Assembly: GCA_900551385.1 (NCBI GenBank)
Contig: URVS01000063.1
Location: 1-8,040 of the forward strand
Direction of reading: 5' to 3'
DNA length: 8,040 nucleotides
DNA from: an uncultured Mollicutes bacterium
GTDB lineage: Bacteria; Bacillota_I; Bacilli_A; RFN20; CAG-449
Position 1 is the first letter of the stretch. The number at the start of each line of letters is the position of its first letter. Positions 1 to 5,458 of the stretch are shown here, piece after piece. The notes below the pieces were generated by a model that saw only the letters and a program-made list of their open reading frames with translations, had not been told where the DNA came from and made no database searches. Position numbers and translations under genes: made by a program.

Positions 1-695
1 AATCAGGTGCTGTTGAAGAACAAATTAAGTCATTTAATATTTTATATGAAAATGGATATGGTGTTATACCATATATAAATAATCTATATGTTTGTTATGT
101 GTTAAATAATACTTCAGGAGCTTTACTTAATTGGGTTAAAAATAATTTCTTTTCCCATTTAAAAGAAGATTGCTTTTCTTTTTTAAGCTCAAAAATAAAA
201 GAAGAACCAAGTGAAGTATTAATTCTTCCTTATTTTGCTGGTAGTTCGACTCCATATATGGATTTAAATGCAACTGGTATGATTTACAATTTATCTTTAG
301 GTGTTAATAATTATGAAATATATCAAGCAACATTAGAATCTTTAACATATGAAATGAAATTATCTTTAGACTTGTTAAAAGAAAATGGTATTCATATAAA
401 TAAACTTTATGTTTCAGGAGGAGGGGCTAGAAATGATAAATGGATGCAAATAAAAGCTGATATTTTAAATATAGATATTTATCAATTAGAAAATATTAAT
501 TCTGGAAGTGTAGGATGTGGAATTGTTGTTGGAAAATGTTTAGGTGTTTTTTCTTCAATTAAAGAAGGGATGGACAAAATGATTAAAGTAAAAAAAATAT
601 ATCATCCTAATAAAGCTAAATATGAAAGATATTTAAGCTTATTTAATAAATATAAAAAATTATATCCATTAATGAAAGGACTAGAAAATGAATAA
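1..695 (+). CDS. FGGY-family carbohydrate kinase, C-terminal part (5' end outside window)
   Basis: This family phosphorylates sugars such as xylulose, ribulose, fuculose or glycerol with ATP in the cytoplasm. The frame is open from base 3 with no stop, so the gene enters from the left edge; the GTG at 99 is internal and not a start. About 230 residues are visible, matching the FGGY C-terminal (ATP-binding) domain. Seen: a family-typical stretch TSGALLNWVKNNF, then YFAGSSTPYMD, and the adenosine-binding Gly motif VSGGGARNDKW followed by a Gly-rich SGSVGCGIVVGKC helix. The N-terminal sugar-binding domain is missing only because of the window edge, so the substrate cannot be inferred. It overlaps the next gene by 8 bp (ATGAATAA type), so the two are probably co-translated. 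Family assignment is firm; xylulokinase-like versus another FGGY subgroup is open. Confidence 0.9.
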   Translation, partial: SGAVEEQIKSFNILYENGYGVIPYINNLYVCYVLNNTSGALLNWVKNNFFSHLKEDCFSFLSSKIKEEPSEVLILPYFAGSSTPYMDLNATGMIYNLSLGVNNYEIYQATLESLTYEMKLSLDLLKENGIHINKLYVSGGGARNDKWMQIKADILNIDIYQLENINSGSVGCGIVVGKCLGVFSSIKEGMDKMIKVKKIYHPNKAKYERYLSLFNKYKKLYPLMKGLENE

Positions 696-1665
696 ATTAA
701 ATTATATAGGTCACGAATATCAATTGTATGGTAAACAAGAATACGTTTTAACCTCAGGCTTAGGTAATGGTTGCAAAATATGGCACATAAAAAATGGTTT
801 AGGGCTAGAAATTTATATTAATTTAGATCGCGGATTTGATATAGTTTCAATATCTATTGATGGGAAAAATGTTAGTTATCTTACTCCTAATGGATATGTA
901 AATAGCAAATATTATGATGATAAAAAAGATGGTTTCTTAAAATCTTTTTCAGGTGGATTTTTAACAACTTGTGGATTAACTCAAGTTGGAGCAAGTAATA
1001 TTGATAATAATGAAGAATTACCACTTCATGGAACTTATAGTAATATACCTTGCGAAAATACATGTTATTTAGAAGATGATAAATATTTAATATGTTCTGC
1101 TTTGATATTAGATGAAAAAATTTTTTCTCATAAATTAATTTTAAATAGAACTATAAAAATATCTAAGTATGATTGCTCTTTTAAGGTAATTGATTCAATT
1201 AAAAATAGAGGTGATGAAATAACACCTATAGAAATATTATATCATATTAATATAGGATATCCTTTTTTGGATGAAGATGTGATTTTAGATATTAATTCAA
1301 ATGAAATAGAATCAAGAAATGATTATGCTGAAAAAGATATTAAAAATTATAAATTAATTCATGCTCCATTAAGTAACATACAAGAGAAATGTTATTATCA
1401 TAAATTTTTATCTAATGGAGAAGTTAAAGTATATCAACCAAAATTTAATAAAGAATTAATTATTAGTTTTGATCATAATGTTTTACCTTTTTTAACTGAA
1501 TGGAAAATGCTAAGAATAAGAGACTATGTTTTAGGCCTAGAACCAGGAAATTGTTTTCCTGATGGAAGGAATGTCGCAAGAAAAAAAGGTTATTTAGAAT
1601 TTATAAAACCAAATGAAATAAAAAAATATTATTTTGAAGTTAGATTTCAAGAAAGGAATAAATAA
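688..1665 (+). CDS. DUF4432-family aldose 1-epimerase-like (mutarotase-like) protein
   Basis: A 325-residue cytoplasmic protein with no signal peptide or membrane segment. It has the pattern of the DUF4432 family in the galactose-mutarotase superfamily, which binds sugars in a beta-sandwich and is thought to interconvert anomers. Seen: an N-terminal YIGHEYQLYG, then KNGLGLEIYINLDRGFDI (about 36-52), FLTTCGLTQVGASN (91-104), LPLHG with His114, LYHINIGYPFLDED with His186, and LEPGNCFPDGR with Glu285. By analogy with mutarotases, His114, His186 and Glu285 are candidates for sugar binding and acid/base catalysis; this is inferred. The ATG at 688 has AAAGGA at 675-680, 7 nt upstream, inside the end of the kinase gene. 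Its stop overlaps the aldolase start by 1 bp. Lying between a sugar kinase and an aldolase, it probably prepares the same sugar; the reaction is not experimentally known for this subgroup. Confidence 0.85.
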   Translation: MNKLNYIGHEYQLYGKQEYVLTSGLGNGCKIWHIKNGLGLEIYINLDRGFDIVSISIDGKNVSYLTPNGYVNSKYYDDKKDGFLKSFSGGFLTTCGLTQVGASNIDNNEELPLHGTYSNIPCENTCYLEDDKYLICSALILDEKIFSHKLILNRTIKISKYDCSFKVIDSIKNRGDEITPIEILYHINIGYPFLDEDVILDINSNEIESRNDYAEKDIKNYKLIHAPLSNIQEKCYYHKFLSNGEVKVYQPKFNKELIISFDHNVLPFLTEWKMLRIRDYVLGLEPGNCFPDGRNVARKKGYLEFIKPNEIKKYYFEVRFQERNK

Positions 1666-2510
1666 TGTTAGTTAATTTAAATAAAGTATTAAAATATGCA
1701 GAAGAACATAATTGTGCAATTGGTTCATTTAATACGCCTACTCTAGAAAATATAATTGCAGTTATTTCTGCAGCTGAAGAAAAAAATGTTCCTGTTATTA
1801 TTATGCATGCTCAATGTCATGAAGAATATGCTCCTATTGATATAATTGGACCAATTATGATATTAATGGCAAAACAAGCGAAAGTAGATGTATGTGTTCA
1901 TCTTGATCATTGCGAAGATCTTGAATATTTAAAAAGAGCATTAGATTTAGGTTTTACTTCAGTTATGATTGATGCATCAAGTTTACCTTATAAAGAAAAT
2001 GTTGATTTAACTAAAAAAGCTGTTGGAATAGCTAGAAGTAAAAACGTTTCTATAGAAGCAGAAATTGGTATTTTAGGAGGTAGAGAAGCTGGTGATAGTA
2101 AACCATTATCTAAAGAAGAAATGTATACAGATCCAGCTTTAGCAAAACAGTTTGTTAATGAAACAAAAATAGATGCTTTAGCTTGTTCATTTGGAACTGC
2201 TCATGGGATTTATAAACAAAAACCAGAATTAGATTTTTCTCGTATTGAAAAAATATCTCATTTGTGTAAATTACCTTTAGTAATGCATGGTGGTTCTGGA
2301 GTTAGTGATGTGGATTATAAAAAAGCAATTAAATTAGGGGTGAGAAAGATTAATTATTATTCTTATATGGCTAGAGAAGGTGTATTTGCTTGCAAAGAAA
2401 TATGCCAAAAAGATATAACTTTTTTTCATGAAATTGCTTTATTTGCTACTAAAAGAATGAAAAAAGATGTTCTACGTGCAATGAATATTTTTTACGATTT
2501 TAGTGATTAA
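1665..2510 (+). CDS. Class II (zinc) ketose-bisphosphate/ketose-phosphate aldolase
   Basis: A 281-residue cytoplasmic TIM-barrel aldolase, the usual length of the FbaA/GatY/KbaY family. It cleaves a ketose (bis)phosphate to dihydroxyacetone phosphate plus an aldehyde. Seen: VHLDH with Asp81 (catalytic) and His82 (Zn), SIEAEIG with Glu133 (Zn-region glutamate), FGTAHG with His180 (Zn), and LVMHGGSGVSD with His208 (Zn) and the phosphate loop. All key residues are intact. The usual KxNxxT segment near the active site reads RKINYYSYMA (Asn230 kept), which marks a subgroup distinct from glycolytic FbaA. The ATG at 1665 overlaps the DUF4432 stop by one base (TAATG), with AAAGGA at 1652-1657, 7 nt upstream. 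As the third gene after a kinase and a mutarotase-like protein, it probably completes catabolism of a specific ketose. No terminator directly follows; the nearest strong hairpin is at 2831-2858. Confidence 0.92.
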   Translation: MLVNLNKVLKYAEEHNCAIGSFNTPTLENIIAVISAAEEKNVPVIIMHAQCHEEYAPIDIIGPIMILMAKQAKVDVCVHLDHCEDLEYLKRALDLGFTSVMIDASSLPYKENVDLTKKAVGIARSKNVSIEAEIGILGGREAGDSKPLSKEEMYTDPALAKQFVNETKIDALACSFGTAHGIYKQKPELDFSRIEKISHLCKLPLVMHGGSGVSDVDYKKAIKLGVRKINYYSYMAREGVFACKEICQKDITFFHEIALFATKRMKKDVLRAMNIFYDFSD

Positions 2511-2538
2511 TTATTTCTTTTTGTTCTTTATCTCTATA

Positions 2539-2688
2539 ATACATTACTAATTTATTTTTGCTTAAATGATACGCATCAACATTATTTGTAACACTACATT
2601 AATGAAGTAATTTATTTGCTTTATTTGTTACTATAGAGTTATCATTTACAAACGCTTTTTTGTAGTTATCAATGAGTAAATAACGCAT
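2539..2688 (-). pseudogene. Degenerate copy of the 3' part of the zinc-ribbon membrane gene at 2876-3241
   Basis: Read on the minus strand, this stretch gives fragments VNDNSIVTNKANKLLH, a TAA stop at 2601-2599, then CSVTNNVDAYHLSKNKL in the same frame. These align colinearly with the intact neighbour's ANDNSVATNKLNKV and TNTNNVDTCQSCGAKL: I count 18 identical residues in 39 aligned columns with one two-codon gap. At DNA level 15 bases are identical (2575-2589 versus 2912-2926), and ATTATCATT-type blocks also correspond. The copy has lost the first CxxC, has a stop in place of a glycine codon, and the two Cys of the last knuckle are Tyr and Ser. It cannot form the zinc ribbon. The frame then reads on past the old stop to a TAA at 2502-2500. 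Upstream of about 2665 the similarity fades and no membrane-helix part is recognisable. It reads as a tandem duplicate in decay; chance AT-rich similarity is less likely but not excluded. Confidence 0.55.
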
Positions 2689-2714
2689 AATTAATAAAAA
2701 TTCTAAAGAATAAT

Positions 2715-2789
2715 AAAATATATAATGATTATATGTAAAGAGATGCTTAAAATATTATTTTGAATTAAAAGTGCATCATTATATATTTT
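2715..2789. repeat. Perfect 15-bp inverted repeat with 45-nt spacer
   Basis: The left arm AAAATATATAATGAT (2715-2729) is the exact reverse complement of the right arm ATCATTATATATTTT (2775-2789). The spacer is 2730-2774. A shorter alternative pairing exists inside: GATGC at 2742-2746 with GCATC at 2773-2777, overlapping the right arm. The stem is almost pure A/T with no clean T-run after it on either strand, so it is not a typical intrinsic terminator. It could be a small mobile-element remnant (MITE-like), a processing structure of the convergent 3' ends, or an AT-rich coincidence. Confidence 0.65.
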
Positions 2790-2830
2790 GTTATATAAAA
2801 TTAACTTTAAACGATAAATTGACCATTTAA

Positions 2831-2858
2831 AAAGGTGGTTTTTATTTGAACCACCTTT
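2831..2858. terminator. Intrinsic terminator, probably bidirectional
   Basis: A 10-bp perfect stem, AAAGGTGGTT (2831-2840) with AACCACCTTT (2849-2858), encloses an 8-nt loop. On the minus strand it lies about 17 nt after the stop of the small zinc-ribbon gene, and the stem's 3' side runs into TTTTT, so it most likely ends that three-gene operon. On the plus strand it is followed by ATTATTTTTTATAAT, so it could also stop read-through from the aldolase operon. Confidence 0.88.
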
Positions 2859-2875
2859 ATTATTTTTTATAATAA

Positions 2876-3241
2876 TTATTTATCTAATTTTGCACCACAT
2901 GATTGACAGGTATCAACATTATTTGTGTTTGTACATCCACATTCAGGACATACTTTATTTAATTTGTTTGTTGCAACTGAATTATCATTAGCGATTGAAC
3001 CTTTAGTAGCTACTAAAGAACAACCAATCCATAATGACCAAATTCCAAATGTTAATAATCCTAAACCGATAATAATTAAAATCGCACCAAAGACGCTAAA
3101 TAAGACGATAGGAAGGATTTCTGTGTTGTTTGATATTCCTAATACTAACATAAAAATACCGCCTATAATGGCTCCTAAAGCGAGAATTAAAATAAAGATG
3201 CTAAGAGTGATAGAAATTGTTTTTCCTTTTGTTGGTTTCAT
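2876..3241 (-). CDS. Small two-helix membrane protein with C-terminal zinc ribbon
   Basis: A 121-residue protein of no recognised named family. A short basic N-terminus (MKPTKGK) leads into two long hydrophobic segments (about residues 9-36 and 42-74). A hydrophilic linker (75-96) and a C-terminal zinc ribbon follow: Cys98/Cys101 and Cys112/Cys115, with an extra Cys103. By the positive-inside rule both termini, and so the zinc ribbon, should face the cytoplasm. The ATG at 3241 has AAAGGA 6 nt upstream that sits between the genes; the gap to the preceding gene is only 12 bp, so it is the last gene of the operon led by the SPFH protein. A terminator lies just downstream. Function unknown; the shared zinc ribbons and operon suggest a partner of the two upstream proteins at the membrane. 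A decayed copy of its 3' part lies downstream. Confidence 0.85.
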   Translation of the reverse strand: MKPTKGKTISITLSIFILILALGAIIGGIFMLVLGISNNTEILPIVLFSVFGAILIIIGLGLLTFGIWSLWIGCSLVATKGSIANDNSVATNKLNKVCPECGCTNTNNVDTCQSCGAKLDK

Positions 3242-3253
3242 AAATAATCCTTT

Positions 3254-4333
3254 CTAACTATTGTAATAGTTTATAAATAAAATTATGACAACTATAATAA
3301 ATATTAAAATAATACCTGCAACAATTGATACTTTAATAGGTGATATTGGTAAACCTTTACCAATTTTTCCTGTTTGCCCATTCATAATTGTACAATAATT
3401 TTTATTACGATAAACAAAATTAACATAATAAAGAGGTAAGAGTTGATAATTATATTTTTCATTATCATAATCAGTATCAATATTTAAATATTGAACACCA
3501 TCATAAGTATATTGACTAAGAATTCCAGATCTAATAGAAGATTTAACAATATCATTAGCTTGATCATAGCATTTATCAAGAGAATCATTATAATGTTCGA
3601 CATAATAACCTCTTAAGAAATTATTATCAAATAAACAACTCTCTGCTAAATTATAAGGAAGTACACTATTAAATTGATCAGTATCAATTTGAGTGCAAGA
3701 TTCAACTAAAATATTTTTATAATCATAATCATAAGTGCCACTAATATTAAATGTCTTAACTTCTGTTCGAGTTCTACCTTTACTATCAGTAACAGTCTTT
3801 GTTCTAGTTAATACACCATAATAACTAGAAGAAGTATCTCCATCAAATGAGAAAGAAGGAATATAAATACCTTTAATACTTTCTGCTTTAAATGTTTTTT
3901 TTAATTTTGAAGGAACAAAGAATTTCTTTTTAATACCTTCTTTAAAAAGCCTACATGCTTCTTCTTTATCAAATTTAAATGGAATGACACAATCGGGTTT
4001 TAAACCAGGTATATTATTTATTTCAATAACATATTTACTTCCACAATATGGGCATTCTTGAGTTAAAGCCAAACCATTTACAACAACAGTTGCACCACAT
4101 GTTTGACATTTTACCATTTTATTTTCTTCTGCCCAGTTATCAGTATCAAAAGATTGTTTTGATAAATTTAAATCATGTTTTTCATTGCTAACAGTGATTG
4201 GAAAATTAAATATAGATCCACATGAATTACATTTTAATCCTTTGGATTTTGGATCAAAGAATAGCTCTGATCCACAATTAGCACATTTAGAAGAAGAAGA
4301 TGTTAATTCTTTTTGTTCAGTATCTAAATCCAT
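3254..4333 (-). CDS. Double zinc-ribbon protein with C-terminal membrane anchor (YdjG-like)
   Basis: A 359-residue protein. Two N-terminal zinc ribbons come first: Cys17/Cys20 with Cys35/Cys38, and Cys76/Cys79 with Cys94/Cys97 (the second is TFIIB-like, CQTCG...CPYCG). A mixed, soluble middle domain (about 105-325) rich in Tyr, Asp and Ser follows, including VIPFKFDKEEA and IPSFSFDGD. A single hydrophobic helix lies near the C-terminus (about 335-355). The layout predicts a tail-anchored protein facing the cytoplasm. Such proteins are often misnamed PriA or RNA polymerase subunit because of the ribbons; the better comparison, from memory, is Bacillus subtilis YdjG, encoded beside the SPFH protein YdjI. 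I chose the ATG at 4333: it overlaps the upstream stop as TAATG and has GGAG at 4347-4344. An in-frame ATG at 4351 has no ribosome binding site. The stop is TAG, 12 bp before the next gene. Family placement is moderately sure, role inferred. Confidence 0.85.
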   Translation of the reverse strand: MDLDTEQKELTSSSSKCANCGSELFFDPKSKGLKCNSCGSIFNFPITVSNEKHDLNLSKQSFDTDNWAEENKMVKCQTCGATVVVNGLALTQECPYCGSKYVIEINNIPGLKPDCVIPFKFDKEEACRLFKEGIKKKFFVPSKLKKTFKAESIKGIYIPSFSFDGDTSSSYYGVLTRTKTVTDSKGRTRTEVKTFNISGTYDYDYKNILVESCTQIDTDQFNSVLPYNLAESCLFDNNFLRGYYVEHYNDSLDKCYDQANDIVKSSIRSGILSQYTYDGVQYLNIDTDYDNEKYNYQLLPLYYVNFVYRNKNYCTIMNGQTGKIGKGLPISPIKVSIVAGIILIFIIVVIILFINYYNS

Positions 4334-5382
4334 TATAATTTTTCTCCACATTCAGGGCAAAATTTAGCATTAGCATCAACTTTAGCACCACATTGTGGAC
4401 AAAATTTACTAGCTGGGACTTTAGCACCACATTCAGGACAGAATTTAGCACCTGCAGGAATGTCTTTACCACATTCAGGACATTTTTTTGTATTGGCAGG
4501 TTTTTCTTTAGGTGTATTTTGTGCAGAAGATAAACCTTGTGCAAATATTTGACCTAAACCAGCACCAGCACCTAAACCAACACCAAGACCAGCCATATTA
4601 TTTCCATTTGGATTATTAGCAGCATCTTTTAAAGCTGTTGCAGCTTGATATTGAACAAATGTTCCCATTTTATCTTCCATAACTCCAAGTTTTGTTCTTT
4701 CATCAAGAGCAGCTTCAACTTCTTGTGGAAGAGAAATATTTTCAATAACTAAAGAACATAATTCTAAACCATAATCATTAAATTCTTTTTGGGTATTATC
4801 AACAATAGTGGAAGAAAATTCTTTATAATTTGCAGCTAAATCTAATGCAGAAATTTTACTTTCAGCGACTGAATCAGTAAAACCTTGAATAATTATTGGC
4901 TTCATTTGTTCACTGACATCACTTGTTTTATAAACAGCATTGGTACCAAACATTTGTTCCATAAATACTTTTGCATTTTTAACTTTGTAACTATAAACAC
5001 CAAATGCACGAATTCTTACATTACCAAAATCATTATCTCTCATCATGATTGGATTTGAAGTTCCCCATTTTTGACCAACCATTTGTTTTGTGTTTAAGAA
5101 ATAAACTTCGGCTTTAATTGGTGAATCAAAACCAGTTGGCAAACTAAGAATTTTAGTTAATAAAGGTATATTTTCTGTTGCTAATTGGTAAGTACCAGGT
5201 GCGAAAATATCACAAATTTGACCTTTATGAACAAATAATGCAATTTGAGATGGTCTAACTACTAAAGTAGAACTATTCATTATTTCTTCACGATCTTTGA
5301 GTTCATAACGATACACAATGGTATCTTTAGAATCATCTTGCCATTCAATGACTTTTAATAATTGTTTTTTAAAAAATCCCAT
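4333..5382 (-). CDS. SPFH-domain protein with C-terminal double zinc ribbon (YdjI-like)
   Basis: A 349-residue protein, first gene of its operon. The N-terminus MGFFKKQLLKVIEW and the segments LVVRPSQIALFVHKGQICDIF and QKWGTSNPIMMRD match the YdjI-type SPFH family (sometimes labelled 'virion core protein'). The SPFH/band-7 domain spans about residues 20-235; a Gly/Ala-rich hydrophobic stretch (about 262-283) follows. The C-terminus has four CxxCG knuckles, Cys301/304, 315/318, 328/331 and 342/345, forming two zinc ribbons. There is no classical transmembrane helix; such proteins usually associate peripherally with membranes as oligomers and scaffold partners. The ATG at 5382 is preceded by AAGGAGG at 5396-5390 (7-nt spacing); an upstream ATG at 5403 would translate through that site and is rejected. 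The stop overlaps the next start by one base. The B. subtilis homologue works in a PspA-linked membrane-stress system, but no PspA gene is seen here. Confidence 0.9.
   Translation of the reverse strand: MGFFKKQLLKVIEWQDDSKDTIVYRYELKDREEIMNSSTLVVRPSQIALFVHKGQICDIFAPGTYQLATENIPLLTKILSLPTGFDSPIKAEVYFLNTKQMVGQKWGTSNPIMMRDNDFGNVRIRAFGVYSYKVKNAKVFMEQMFGTNAVYKTSDVSEQMKPIIIQGFTDSVAESKISALDLAANYKEFSSTIVDNTQKEFNDYGLELCSLVIENISLPQEVEAALDERTKLGVMEDKMGTFVQYQAATALKDAANNPNGNNMAGLGVGLGAGAGLGQIFAQGLSSAQNTPKEKPANTKKCPECGKDIPAGAKFCPECGAKVPASKFCPQCGAKVDANAKFCPECGEKL
4344..4347 (-). promoter_or_regulatory. Ribosome binding site GGAG deciding the start at 4333
   Basis: On the minus strand GGAGAAA precedes the ATG at 4333 with about 10 nt between GGAG and the start. 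It lies inside the last zinc-knuckle codons of the SPFH gene, consistent with coupled translation. The alternative ATG at 4351 has no purine-rich site before it. Confidence 0.7.
4346..4482 (-). repeat. Zinc-knuckle DNA repeats inside the SPFH gene
   Basis: The four CxxCG knuckles are encoded by near-identical DNA. On the plus strand CCACATTCAGGACA occurs exactly at 4427-4440 and 4469-4482, with variants at 4346-4359 (CCACATTCAGGGCA) and 4388-4401 (CCACATTGTGGACA). The same 14 bases recur at 2937-2950, in the zinc ribbon of the last gene of the operon. The repeats reflect coding for CPECG but are identical enough to allow slippage or recombination. Confidence 0.75.
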
Positions 5383-5389
5383 AAACTTT

Positions 5390-5396
5390 CCTCCTT
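5390..5396 (-). promoter_or_regulatory. Strong ribosome binding site AAGGAGG deciding the start at 5382
   Basis: Minus-strand AAGGAGG ends 7 nt before the ATG at 5382, the best Shine-Dalgarno match in the window. It falls inside the longer frame from 5403, which argues that the longer start is not used. Confidence 0.88.
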
Positions 5397-5407
5397 GGAA
5401 CAATTTT

Positions 5408-5436
5408 ATTATAATTTTTTATTATATAAAAAACAA
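5408..5436 (-). promoter_or_regulatory. Candidate sigma-A promoter of the SPFH/zinc-ribbon operon
   Basis: On the minus strand, TTGTTT (5436-5431) and a perfect TATAAT (5413-5408) are separated by 17 nt. Transcription would start near 5401, leaving a leader of about 20 nt with the AAGGAGG site. A second TATAAT lies at 5426-5421, but its -35 at 17 nt (TTAAAA) is poorer. AT-rich DNA yields such matches easily, yet position and spacing are right. Confidence 0.6.
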
Positions 5437-5458
5437 TCACTAATTTTAAAATTGAAAG

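Larger units (their letters stand above)
2511..2875. other. Intergenic region between convergent operons, no intact gene
   Basis: About 365 bp separate the end of the aldolase operon from the end of the minus-strand zinc-ribbon operon. I find no open frame with a ribosome binding site and no tRNA-like structure on either strand. The stretch holds three things described separately: a decayed minus-strand zinc-ribbon gene copy, a perfect inverted repeat, and a terminator hairpin next to the minus-strand operon. Confidence 0.8.

Noticed and set aside
2602..2688. Short minus-strand ORF starting MRYLLIDNYKK (29 codons)
   Set aside because: No ribosome binding site before its ATG, and its end aligns with the decayed zinc-ribbon copy, so it is treated as part of the pseudogene.
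2925..3257. Open frame on the plus strand opposite the small zinc-ribbon membrane gene
   Set aside because: Antisense shadow: no ribosome binding site, no family resemblance, and the minus frame has helices, CxxC motifs and a proper start.
4185..4367. Plus-strand open frame across the start of the double zinc-ribbon gene
   Set aside because: Antisense shadow without a ribosome binding site or protein-like composition.
4317..4544. Minus-strand open frame over the zinc-knuckle repeats
   Set aside because: An out-of-frame reading of the repetitive knuckle DNA; its repeats merely mirror those of the SPFH gene.
5442..5453. Palindrome AATTTTAAAATT after the glycosyltransferase stop
   Set aside because: Pure A/T and without a loop or T-run, so not a credible terminator; expected by chance at this composition.
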